The notes under the pieces: model-generated
Database searches by the model: none
What the model saw: the letters and a program-made list of their open reading frames with translations, nothing else
What the model was told of the DNA's origin: nothing
In this document: positions 11,124 through 22,246 of the stretch, in pieces
Numbering within the stretch: the first letter of the stretch is position 1
Layout of the letters: each line of letters starts with the position of its first letter
Assembly: GCA_022432975.1 (NCBI GenBank)
Contig: CM039512.1
Span: 38,131,936-38,195,935, forward strand
Length of the DNA: 64,000 nucleotides
DNA from: Begonia masoniana
Taxonomy: Eukaryota > Streptophyta > Magnoliopsida > Cucurbitales > Begoniaceae
Direction of reading: 5' to 3'
Made by a program: the position numbers and the translations under genes

Positions 11124-12200
11124 GGCTCGACCTACGACAAATATTAAAACTTCATTAAAGTCGAGCCTACATTCACCAATTTACTCTCAAACTACTATTT
11201 CTATCCTAATCCAACTAAAACCTAACCAAACGGCCACTAATTTGGGTTCGTTAAAAACTGACCCAAAACTTCAGACGCGCGTAACTTTTGCGTCGGTTAT
11301 CGGAGTCGAATGATTCTAGCGGCCACGTACTCCTCTAATAACCTATTTTAACCTGCCAAAAGGAATTTTAAAACAAACGACCGTAGCTAGGTCAAAATGG
11401 CAAAAACTCGATTCTGCCCTAAATCGAATTTTTCCCATTTTCTTAGTTTTCATCAATTCATATCAATTTCGTCACCAATCAATCCCCCTCAAATCCAATT
11501 AGCACAATTTAATGGAATTCCAGGGCTTAACCTAGAGAACCCGAACCCCACACATTGGGAGTTCTTTGTTTTTAGCCCCAATCGGCACTCTCTCTTGCCC
11601 GACCATTCACGTCGGTCTAAGCCCAACCATTTGATGCCGAGACTAGCCAAAAAAATGGCCGGTGGTCGGAGCCTAAGCTGGCTCGCCATTCATGGCCTCA
11701 AGCAGAACGAAAACAGGGAAGAGAAGCTACCTGTTTTCGGTCGGGTCTGGCGCGGAGAAAGCCGAACCGAGCTCTTGCTTCAGCTCGCCGGAGTTCGCTC
11801 GTCTGAACGGTGGCCGGAATCGCATGGTCGCCATCGAAGGGAGGTTGCTCGCGCTCTTCTCTCGTCGGGGCTCGGGTTACAGAAGCAAAGCAGAATGGCT
11901 TCTTCGTGAAGCCATTCTGTTTCTATATTTTTTTTTTATTTTTTTTTATTTTAGTTAAATGACTAAATTGCCCTCACATATTTGAACTTCCGTATTTCCA
12001 TTAATTTCGCGTCCACTCGACCTAAAATTTTAGAAACCCTCTTCCAAATAAAATCCCAAGTTTTTAATAAACTAAATAACCCGTTAAATTTCATAAATTG
12101 ACTCTCCAATCCTTCATTTCTAAATTTAAATAATTTTAAGATCCATAACTTAATTAAATCAAAAGCAGTACACATTGAGGAAAAATTCTCGGGTGTTACA
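11124..12200 (-). repeat. 3' LTR of element A (5' portion), truncated by element I
   Basis: It is nearly identical to 23873-24952. On the minus strand it starts TGTAACACCCGAGAATT at 12200. Open frames at 11397-11958 have exact counterparts in the other LTR and no protein homology that I recognise, so they are not called as genes. Confidence 0.9.
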
Positions 12201-12225
12201 TTCCACCCTCCTTAAAAAAATTTTG
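12201..12225 (-). other. Polypurine tract region of element A
   Basis: On the minus strand GAGGACAAAA is followed by an A/T run and AAGGAGGGTGGAA, directly before the LTR. Element I ends in the same way (GGACGAAAAT then AAGGAGGGGTGGA). Confidence 0.75.
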
Positions 12226-13090
12226 TCCTCAAAATTTGAACTTAGTTAATTCTCAACTTACATTCAACTTACCTACCCTACGGTCCTACACATCTATCGG
12301 TCACTTCTCAAATAATGATCATTCCTACATCGTGAAGTTTTAACTTCACCTCCACCTAACTAATTCCTCACTTTTCTAATTCGAACACGTATCCATCAAA
12401 CAATTACCTAACTATCTCTAACCTCCAAAGCCATCTCAATAGCCTAACACTAAAACCTACGGAGTAAACTTCTTACCCTTAGTTCTAGATTTCAAATTTC
12501 CTTCGATCTTACTATCGCATCTTACACCTAATTACCTCGTACCGCATTCTAACATCATCCACATATTCTAAATTCTCACTACCTAAATTAATTAACTATA
12601 CACCCGAAGTACTAACTGAGTTTTCATTCACTCTAAATTGTCAACTCTCTACGACTCTAAGTTGTGTCATTCTAAACTATACACCCCAACGCTCAATAAT
12701 CTCTACAATTATTGACTTCACTACACTTTTCTACATCTCCCAAAGTTTTCATTTGCCTAACTTTGCTCCCTATAGCTTGAGTATTTATACGTCCCTTAAC
12801 TTTAATTAAATCAATTATCACTTATACTTTCAAACTTTTCCAACTTATTTCCAACTCTAACTTCTCTAATCCAATGTTCATCAACACTTACATAACTACC
12901 TCATATCTCTAAGATACCATAATGCTGTAACACTAAGAACTCAGTACATAAACATCTTACCCTAAATCCTTAAGTTTTAACTTTCTTTCTATTCTACCAT
13001 CTCATTTCTACTTATCACTCCTATCTTTTACACTTACTTATCTCAGCCAATTAAGACAATTTATACCTCGAACAATCATGACATTTCATT
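12226..13090 (-). other. Interior of element A, 3' half: no coding sequence seen
   Basis: AT-rich sequence, C-rich on the plus strand, with no frame or motif that I recognise as gag or pol. It continues at 18914 after the nested solo LTR. Confidence 0.6.
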
Positions 13091-14347
13091 AATTATGTAA
13101 CATCCGGAATTTCTATTACACGCGTTGTCCTAGTGAGGTCAAGTAGGAGTGATAGGATGACTTAGTTTGAAAAGTCAAACTAATAGAATGCTATTGTGAA
13201 ATTGCATTAAAGGGTGAAAAGTGGTTAAAGAGGGACATTCACGTTGGACATTTAAGTGAAGAAGAGAATTGAAAAGGATTAGGTTTGAAATGTTGAAAAG
13301 TCAAAGTGTTTAGTGTTTGAAAAGTCAAATGGAATGAACCAATTAAATTTTAAAGAAATTGTGTGAATGAAATAATGGTGATTTAATGATGGTTTTGGCG
13401 TTGGATTTAAAGAGAGAAAGTGTGGGAGAGAGTTTGACAATTCAAACTCTTATGATTGGTTGAAATGGGTGTTTGAAAATTTCAAACTTTGAAAAGTCAA
13501 ATTACATAACCAATCAAAAGTTTAGTAAAAATGTAATGGAAATGTGGAGTGGTTTTGTGTGGTTTACGTTGGCTGCCATGGGGAGGAAAAGAAAGGGTTT
13601 AATTGTAAATTCATATGGTCATTAAAGGAATAAAATAAAAGGAAAAATAATGGTATTAAATGTTAAGGTTTTTATTTGTTCTTCTTCTCCTCCATCGCCC
13701 TTTCTCCCTTTCCTCCATAGCCGACGCCACTCCTCCTCCTTTCTTCATTTTCTCAAGGCAATCCAAGGTAATTTCTCATGGGTTTTTAGTTTATTACACT
13801 AAGGAGTTGATTTGTAGTGTTTTTAGGGTGGTTGTGATGGATTTGGTTAGGGTTTGGAAAACCCTAACCATGAATTCCGAATTTTGGTTTCTAAAGTTGG
13901 TTTTCTTTCCAAATTTGGTTAGTTAATTGTCAAATATGTTAGTTTAGGTTAATTAAGTGTTTAGATTGAAGATTGGATGGAAGTTACACAAAAACCGGAA
14001 TTGTGCATCAAAGGGCCGATTCTGTTTTTAAGGAATTCGAGTTGGCTAAGTTGTGTATTTGGTTAATTTAATCATTTCAATGGATAGTAGACGTGTAGAG
14101 CTTTCCGAGTTGGGGTGGCACGTCAAAATCTGTTGAAAAACGAGAAAGTTATGACCGTTTGAAGTTTGATGGTCAATTTTGGGTAAAAATCGGGTTTGAG
14201 TGTTTAGGTTGAAAGATTTGTGTTAGTTGATTTAGTTGAATTCTTTAGAATCCTTTGGAGTATTACTAAGTTGAGTTTTCGTTATTTTAGGTGATTGAAC
14301 GTGTGATTTGGTTGGACGAAGTGGACGAGAGCGTATCGAGCGATCAG

Positions 14348-17300
14348 GTAAGTAGAGGACGTTATGTATTGCCTTCGGGCCTACACCACAGAACGGTAGG
14401 GAATTGTTGTTGGTTGATTTCTTTGCTTTGTTTGAATTGTTGTTATTGTTAGTGTTTGGGTATTGTTGGATAAATTGCTGGTTGTTGTTATTAGTTGGTT
14501 GTTGTTTGCTGTTGGGTGTTTGAGTAATGAACTGCTTGGTGGTTGTTTGTTGCTTGGTGTCTCGAAAGAGATGTACGCTTGGTGTCTCGAAAGAGATGTG
14601 AGATGTACGCTTGGTGTCTCGAAGAGATGTACGCTTGGTGTCTCGAAAGAGATGTACGCTTGGTGTCTCGTAAGAGATGTACGCTTGTGTCTCGAAAGAG
14701 ATGTACGCTTGGTGTCTCGTAAGAGATGTACGCTTGTGTCTCGAAAGAGATGTACGCTTGGTGTCTCGTAAGAGATGTACGCTTGGTGTCTCGTAAGAGA
14801 TGTACGCTTGGTGTCTCGTAAGAGATGTACGCTGGGTGTCTCGTAAGAGATGTACGCTTGGTGTCTCGAAGAGATGTACGCTTGGTGTCTCGTAAGAGAT
14901 GTACGCTGGGTGTCTCGTAAGAGATGTACGCTTGGTGTCTCGAAAGAGATGTACGCTTGGTGTCTCGTAAGAGATGTACGCTTGGTGTCTCGTAAGAGAT
15001 GTACGCTTGTGTCTCGAAAGAGATGTACGCTTGGTGTCTCGTAAGAGATGTACGCTTGGTGTCTCGAAAGAGATGTACGCTTGGTGTCTCGAAAGAGATG
15101 TACGCTTGGTGTCTCGAAAGAGATGTACGCTTGTGTCTCGAAAGAGATGTACGCTTGGTGTCTCGAAGAGATGTACGCTTGGTGTCTCGAAAGAGATGTA
15201 CGCTTGGTGTCTCGAAAGAGATGTACGCTTGGTGTCTCGAAAGAGATGTACGCTTGGTGTCTCGTAAGAGATGTACGCTGGGTGTCTCGTAAGAGATGTA
15301 CGCTTTGTGTCTCGTAAGAGATGTACGCTTTGTGTCTCGTAAGAGATGTACGCTGGGTGTCTCGTAAGAGATGTACGCTTGTGTCTCGAAAGAGATGTAC
15401 GCTTGTGTCTCGAAAGAGATGTACGCTTTGTGTCTCGTAAGAGATGTACGCTTGGTGTCTCGTAAGAGATGTACGCTTGGTGTCTCGTAAGAGATGTACG
15501 CTTGGTGTCTCGTAAGAGATGTACGCTTTGTGTCTCGAAAGAGATGTACGCTTGGTGTCTCGAAAGAGATGTACGCTTTGTGTCTCGAAAGAGATGTACG
15601 CTTGTGTCTCGAAAGAGATGTACGCTGGGTGTCTCGTAAGAGATGTACGCTTTGTGTCTCGTAAGAGATGTACGCTTGGTGTCTCGAAGAGATGTACGCT
15701 TTGTGTCTCGAAAGAGATGTACGCTTGGTGTCTCGAAAGAGATGTACGCTTGGTGTCTCGAAGAGATGTACGCTTGTGTCTCGAAAGAGATGTACGCTTG
15801 TGTCTCGAAAGAGATGTACGCTGGGTGTCTCGTAAGAGATGTACGCTTGTGTCTCGAAAGAGATGTACGCTTGTGTCTCGAAAGAGATGTACGCTTGTGT
15901 CTCGAAAGAGATGTACGCTTGTGTCTCGAAAGAGATGTACGCTTGGTGTCTCGAAAGAGATGTACGCTTTGTGTCTCGAAAGAGATGTACGCTTTGTGTC
16001 TCGTAAGAGATGTACGCTTTGTGTCTCGAAAGAGATGTACGCTGGGTGTCTCGTAAGAGATGTACGCTTTGTGTCTCGTAAGAGATGTACGCTTGGTGTC
16101 TCGAAAGAGATGTACGCTTTGTGTCTCGTAAGAGATGTACGCTTTGTGTCTCGAAAGAGATGTACGCTTGGTGTCTCGAAAGAGATGTACGCTGGGTGTC
16201 TCGTAAGAGATGTACGCTGGGTGTCTCGTAAGAGATGTACGCTGGGTGTCTCGTAAGAGATGTACGCTGGGTGTCTCGTAAGAGATGTACGCTTTGTGTC
16301 TCGAAAGAGATGTACGCTTGGTGTCTCGTAAGAGATGTACGCTGGGTGTCTCGTAAGAGATGTACGCTGGGTGTCTCGTAAGAGATGTACGCTGGGTGTC
16401 TCGTAAGAGATGTACGCTTTGTGTCTCGTAAGAGATGTACGCTGGGTGTCTCGTAAGAGATGTACGCTGGGTGTCTCGTAAGAGATGTACGCTTTGTGTC
16501 TCGTAAGAGATGTACGCTGGGTGTCTCGTAAGAGATGTACGCTTTGTGTCTCGTAAGAGATGTACGCTTTGTGTCTCGAAAGAGATGTACGCTTGGTGTC
16601 TCGAAAGAGATGTACGCTTTGTGTCTCGTAAGAGATGTACGCTTTGTGTCTCGTAAGAGATGTACGCTGGGTGTCTCGTAAGAGATGTACGCTGGGTGTC
16701 TCGTAAGAGATGTACGCTTTGTGTCTCGAAAGAGATGTACGCTTTGTGTCTCGTAAGAGATGTACGCTGGGTGTCTCGTAAGAGATGTACGCTGGGTGTC
16801 TCGTAAGAGATGTACGCTGGGTGTCTCGTAAGAGATGTACGCTTTGTGTCTCGTAAGAGATGTACGCTGGGTGTCTCGTAAGAGATGTACGCTTTGTGTC
16901 TCGAAAGAGATGTACGCTTTGTGTCTCGAAAGAGATGTACGCTTTGTGTCTCGTAAGAGATGTACGCTTGGTGTCTCGAAAGAGATGTACGCTTTGTGTC
17001 TCGTAAGAGATGTACGCTTGGTGTCTCGAAAGAGATGTACGCTGGGTGTCTCGTAAGAGATGTACGCTTTGTGTCTCGAAAGAGATGTACGCTTTGTGTC
17101 TCGTAAGAGATGTACGCTTTGTGTCTCGTAAGAGATGTACGCTTGGTGTCTCGAAAGAGATGTACGCTTTGTGTCTCGTAAGAGATGTACGCTGGGTGTC
17201 TCGTAAGAGATGTACGCTTGGTGTCTCGAAAGAGATGTACGCTGGGTGTCTCGTAAGAGATGTACGCTTTGTGTCTCGAAAGAGATGTACGCTTTGTGTC

Positions 17301-18342
17301 TCGTAAGAGATGTACGCTTTGTGTCTCGAAAGAGATGTACGCTTTGTGTCTCGAAAGAGATGTACGCTTGGTGTCTCGAAAGAGATGTACGCTGGGTGTC
17401 TCGTAAGAGATGTACGCTTGGTGTCTCGAAAGAGATGTACGCTGGGTGTCTCGTAAGAGATGTACGCTTGGTGTCTCGAAAGAGATGTACGCTTTGTGTC
17501 TCGAAAGAGATGTACGCTGGGTGTCTCGTAAGAGATGTACGCTTTGTGTCTCGAAAGAGATGTACGCTTTGTGTCTCGTAAGAGATGTACGCTTTGTGTC
17601 TCGAAAGAGATGTACGCTTGGTGTCTCGAAAGAGATGTACGCTGGGTGTCTCGTAAGAGATGTACGCTGGGTGTCTCGTAAGAGATGTACGCTTGGTGTC
17701 TCGAAAGAGATGTACGCTTTGTGTCTCGTAAGAGATGTACGCTTTGTGTCTCGTAAGAGATGTACGCTTGGTGTCTCGAAAGAGATGTACGCTGGGTGTC
17801 TCGTAAGAGATGTACGCTGGGTGTCTCGTAAGAGATGTACGCTTTGTGTCTCGTAAGAGATGTACGCTTTGTGTCTCGTAAGAGATGTACGCTTTGTGTC
17901 TCGTAAGAGATGTACGCTTTGTGTCTCGTAAGAGATGTACGCTTGGTGTCTCGAAAGAGATGTACGCTTGGTGTCTCGAAAGAGATGTACGCTTGGTGTC
18001 TCGAAAGAGATGTACGCTTTGTGTCTCGAAAGAGATGTACGCTGGGTGTCTCGTAAGAGATGTACGCTTTGTGTCTCGAAAGAGATGTACGCTTGGTGTC
18101 ACCCGAGGGTCCTCTATGAAGACTTAAAGCAATGAACAGCAAGATTAAAGCAACGAACAACAAATAAGCACAACTGAGTGATAGAAATTGCATGTGTTAG
18201 GTTGATTGCACTGTGTGTGTCGTGTTGAGTGGAGTTGTGTTGTTTTGTAGGGTAGGATGGTGTGTGCATGTTCTTGTTATATTTGTTACTCCCTACTTGC
18301 TAAGCGTAAGCTTACGTGTGTGTGTGGTGTTCTGTGGTGTAG
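14348..18342 (+). other. Candidate LTR leader intron with 15-bp complementary arms around the minisatellite
   Basis: The donor-like CAG/GTAAGT has its GT at 14348. The hairpin is GCC-TTCG-GGC (14371-14380). Arm 1 is CCTACACCACAGAAC (14380-14394). Arm 2, GTTCTGTGGTGTAGG (18329-18343), is its perfect reverse complement about 4 kb away and contains the acceptor-like TAG. CTAAG at 18300-18304 is branch-point-like. The 25-bp array lies between the arms. Confidence 0.5.
14556..18103 (+). repeat. 25-bp minisatellite, about 140 copies, GNRA-hairpin unit
   Basis: The unit is GTGTCTCGAAAGAGATGTAC plus GCTTG or a variant. The main variants are GAAA or GTAA in the middle and TTGG, TGGG, TTTG or TTG (24 bp) at the junction; some units have GAA only. 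The left third is richer in 24-bp variants, while from about 16000 the array is almost purely 25-bp. TCTC-GAAA-GAGA and TCTC-GTAA-GAGA can both fold as GNRA tetraloop hairpins. Long open frames on the minus strand (14381-18193) result from a stop-free repeat and are not a gene. Confidence 0.97.
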
Positions 18343-18913
18343 GTAACGACAGGTGTATAGGTGAGCTATGTGAGTCAGCCAAGACTTGGGAGCAGTCGGA
18401 GACGCACGGGGCGTGCCCGGTGCGGGCAGTTGTGGGGCAACTCCACTATGGTCTTCGGGAGATGTGGGGTATATTTGATAGTTTATTTTAGATGTTTGTT
18501 TGTAGAAATGATGGGAAAGTGTACCTAATTGTAATTGTTGTATATAGTTAGGTTAAGGGTGTTGTGTCGCCCTGTATTTGGAGGTTTTTATATGTGGGAT
18601 TGTTGATTGGATAGCTGGTTAGTGAAGTGAGATTATTCTGGATTGTTTGGGATTGGATTGTATGCAGGTATCTAGCATTTTGGAGGCGCCATTTTCAGGC
18701 GTTACTTTGCCGAAATTTTCGGGAAGGACGCCGTGGTGCTTAAAGGTTAGGATTAAAGGAGTCTAGGCAACTAGGTATGACCTAAAATAGTTTTAGAAGA
18801 TTTAGTTTAAATCCTACGGTGTTAATTTTATTTTTTTTAATGAGGTTTTAGCGTGGGATTAGTTAGCAAAGTAGCGTTCCGAGCCAGGGTGGGTTCGGGG
18901 GCGTTACAAATTA

Positions 18914-19818
18914 TTTCAACACAACTCTCATACTCAAAGCTCTCATCTCTTAAACCTATCACCTATTCCTCAAAGTATACTATGAATCTTCGTACTTACA
19001 TTCTCTATACTCAATTTGTCTAATTCACGTTCACTATACTCAATTTGTCTAACTCCTAATTTAAGTCATTACCAAACACTCAAATTCTTAGGTCTAAACA
19101 AACTTGTTCCCAACTTTACACTCAACACTCATCACCCAAATACCTTAAATGATCTATACCCACTTTGACTTCGACCTCATTAATTTCAAAATTGAAACTT
19201 CCCTAGATTCCCAGCCTTCTGGAATTACTCTTACTAGGTAAACTTTCTTTCCTTCTATCTGATATTCTCTAAATACCGTAGTTTCTCACGGAACTCTAAA
19301 TAACCAATGATTTAGCTCTTCCCTCTTAAGTCCATCCAAAATTCATAATCTAATCTAGCACTTCTTCTATCTATATTGCATAATCCCAGCATTTGAGTTC
19401 TAACTTACATCCTATACTTAAACCTATCCACTCTTAAGCTCGCCAACTCTTAAGCTTATCAACTCTAGCCTAATCTATTTACGACATTAGTATTTTCGAC
19501 TTCGTTACATACGAGTCGAACCTTTAAACTTTCTAACTTAACATTATCCCTAAATCACTCACACACTTTTCGTACAATTTCTCATTTCTCTTACTCAAAT
19601 AATTCCATACAATTCCATAACTTAAAATCTAAACTTTCGTAACTTTCCCAAACTCTCCCAAACTAAACTTCCATTATAATCACAAAACAAACAGGGGTTA
19701 AACCAATTTAATCTTAGATATAAACTAACTAAAATTGAAGAAATACTTACAATCGGTGAAGCACGTTGCATAGTAGCCGGCATTGTCGGGTAATCCTTTG
19801 AACGACTCAACCATTTAT
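18914..19818 (-). other. Interior of element A, 5' half: no coding sequence seen
   Basis: AT-rich with no recognisable gag. On the minus strand a donor-like GTAAGT lies about 75 nt after the primer site (plus 19741-19755), as in elements I and B. A short duplication (TATACTCAATTTGTCTAA) occurs near 19007 and 19034. Confidence 0.55.
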
Positions 19819-19830
19819 ACTCTGATACCA
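19819..19830 (-). other. Primer binding site of element A (minus strand)
   Basis: The minus strand reads TGGTATCAGAGT three bases after the LTR end (TTACA at 19834), so the primer is again methionine tRNA. Confidence 0.9.
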
Positions 19831-20584
19831 TCTTGTAACGCTCCCGAACCCACCCTGGCTCGGTGCGCTACTTTGCTAAGCAATCCCATGCTTAAACATA
19901 ATTTAAAATAAAACTGACACAGCAAAATTTAAAGCTAAGTCTCCCAAAGCTCTCTCTCATGTCATACCTAGCTGCCTAGACTCACTAATTTTCTTTTATC
20001 CTAACCATTAGGTACCACGGCGACCTCCCCGAAAATTTTGACAAAGTAGCGCCTGAAAATGGCGCCTCCAAAATGCTTACCTGCAAACGAATAAATCCTA
20101 ACCAATCTAGAATACTCCTATTCAACTTATCCAGCATACGAAATCACCAAATAGTCGTAAAGAGGGAAACTAAAATACTAACAAATCTAAGTGAAGAAAG
20201 TCCACAGTATAGGGCGACGCATCACCCTTAACTATGACTATATACAACAAATACAATAAGTTACGCATTCCCATCGTTTCTACAAACAAACATATAAAAT
20301 AAACTATCAAAATATAAAGCCCCACATCCCCCGAAGACCATGGTCGAGGCTCCCCAACAACTGCCTGCACCGGCATGCCCCGTGCGTCTCTGACTGCTCC
20401 CAAGTCCTGGCTTACTCACTTAACTCACCTGTAACCGCGTCGTTACCTACACCACAGAACACACACACACGTAAGCTTACGCTTAGCAAGTAATGAATAA
20501 CACGAATGTAAACAAACACAATGCACACACCGCCTCCTAACACATGCCAATGCTACTCACTCTGCTATTTTCTTACTCACTCAT

Positions 20585-20910
20585 GCACGTTAACGACGAG
20601 ACGTTAAACCCTCTAGTGCTACTTGCACTTTAACAACGAGGCGTTCAACTCCCTAGGGCATGCTCTAGCACGTTAACGACGAGTCGTTAAATCCTCTAGT
20701 GCATCTTGCACTTTAACGACGAGGCATTTAACTCTCTAGTGCATACTCTAGCACATTAAGGATGAGACGTTAAATCCTCTAGTGCATCCTGCACTTTAAC
20801 GACGAGGCATTTAACTCTCTAGTGCTTACTCTAGCACCTTAACGACGAGTCGTTAAATCCTCTAGTGCATCCTGCACTTTAACGACGAGGAATTTAACAC
20901 TCTAGTGCTT
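20585..20910 (-). repeat. Tandem repeat, about 41-bp half-units (83-bp pairs), hairpin-forming
   Basis: Roughly eight half-units alternate between GCACGTTAACGACGAGTCG and GCACTTTAACGACGAGGC types, each ending CTCTAGTGC. TTAACGAC-GA-GTCGTTAA is a perfect inverted repeat within alternate units. The array lies between the arms of the leader module, where solo LTR 13096-18908 carries the 25-bp array instead. Confidence 0.85.
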
Positions 20911-21519
20911 TTCTTACACGTTTCATGCTTACCACTCTTATTTTCATAGCTTCAACATTACATATGCCATTCACACAATATTCGCTTACCACTCTTATTT
21001 TCATAGCTTAAACATTACATATGTCATTCACACAATATTCAAACACCAAACAACAACCAAGAATTTCATCACACAACACTCAAACACCAAATAATAACAA
21101 CCCAGCAATTTATCAAACAATACTCAAACACTAACAATAACAACCCAGCAATTCATCAAACATTACTCAAACACCAAACAATACACTATCAAACAATAAA
21201 TCCTACCGTTCTGTGGTGTAGGCCTGAAGGCGACAAAACACAAAATCCATTACTTATGTAACACCCCTAGTACTGTACCCGTATTTCCCGTACTATATTT
21301 ATTTATTTATTTTTTTTTTTTTTATCCTCACATTTTATAACTTTAAAACCTAACGTTAAAGCGGAATTGAAATCGAAACCGAAACCGGAATCGAAGTTTG
21401 TTTGGTAAATCATTTAAAACATAAACTAAAACAATTTAAATAAAACTTAAAACATTTAAATATTTAATAAAAATTAAAGCAGGGGCAGAATCGGAACCAT
21501 TCGCTGCCAAAAGGAGGCG

Positions 21520-21670
21520 GCGATCGATCTCTGCAAACTGCAGAGATCGATCGCTGCATGCTTGCATGCAGCAAGCGATCGATCTCTACTTTTAAGCAGA
21601 GATCGATCGCTGCATACCAAGCAAGGGCGGCGATCGATCTCTGCTTTTTCAGCAGAGATCGATCGCTGCA
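21520..21670. repeat. Array of three long hairpins built on GCGATCGATC
   Basis: Three near-perfect inverted repeats have arms GCGATCGATCTCTGC and its complement, centred near 21537, 21593 and 21650. The loops are short and differ from each other. GCTGCATGCTTGCATGCAGC between the first two is also self-complementary. The tract lies at the U5 side of the solo LTR. Confidence 0.9.
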
Positions 21671-22246
21671 CACTATGCAGTGATCCCTCCCTTCCTTCAT
21701 TCAATAGACTTTAACACTTCATACTTCACAGCATCAAACACATCGATTTGTTCTCTGGAATCCGATTTCCAGGGAGAAAATCATCTTCTTCCTTTCACTA
21801 GTAATCACCATAACTCACAACCTGCACTCAACCGATTAAAACATAATCTAAACTCAATCGACTCGCGTCGGACTTTGCGAAGTCCAACTGCGTGGACAGC
21901 TCTAAAAACCGAGCCTATCCGTAACCACCTAAAAGCATTTCAAAACATTTTCTATAACATTCAAATAAAAGACTTAACAAAACGTTTTAAATACGATTAC
22001 CCAAAACATTTGAAACGTCAAAAGTAAACCTATCAACTACCAGACCAAGCATCCTAATATGCTCAATACAAATTAACATCAGCCCAAACATCCTGAAAAT
22101 CCCAAAATCTATACATACTTCCCCCACGGGTCATAACGCGCCTCGACTGCCCAGCGCACTCTCACGGGCCATCATCCATCAACTACCTCAGACATCAGAA
22201 GGAGGAACGTCGTCCTCACCTGGATCTATGTCACCTAGAACGTCAC

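Larger units (their letters stand above)
13096..18908 (+). repeat. Very large solo LTR (5813 bp) with a 3.5-kb minisatellite, TSD AATTA
   Basis: It starts TGTAACATCC, ends GCGTTACA, and has AATTA at both 13091-13095 and 18909-18913. Its ends resemble those of element A's LTR (GAGCCAGGGTGGGTTCGGG near the 3' end) and of the short solo LTR 31185-32351. About 60% of its length is a 25-bp tandem array (14556-18103). A CT-rich tract at 13680-13750 is a plausible transcription start region. Confidence 0.95.

Noticed and set aside
11397..11958. Overlapping open frames of 170 and 88 codons with near copies at 24343-24706
   Set aside because: They lie in the transcribed strand's complement of element A's LTRs, are present in both LTRs, and show no known domain. 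The translated frames are composition-driven.
14556..18103. CRISPR-like direct repeats
   Set aside because: Units are contiguous with no unique spacers, and the sequence is plant nuclear DNA.
14381..18193. Open frames of 1270 and 1203 codons on the minus strand
   Set aside because: They are read-outs of a 25-bp tandem array whose complement lacks stops. Both overlap each other in different frames and contain only repeats, so there is no evidence of a protein.
14348..18342. Hammerhead or other self-cleaving ribozyme (retrozyme) in the LTR
   Set aside because: I looked for the hammerhead core CTGATGA with a paired GAAA followed by the cleavage triplet and did not find it. The conserved elements fit splice signals better.
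21464..21704. Two overlapping minus-strand frames of about 77 codons
   Set aside because: They reflect the GATCGATC hairpin array, with the repeated peptide DRSLL and its relatives.
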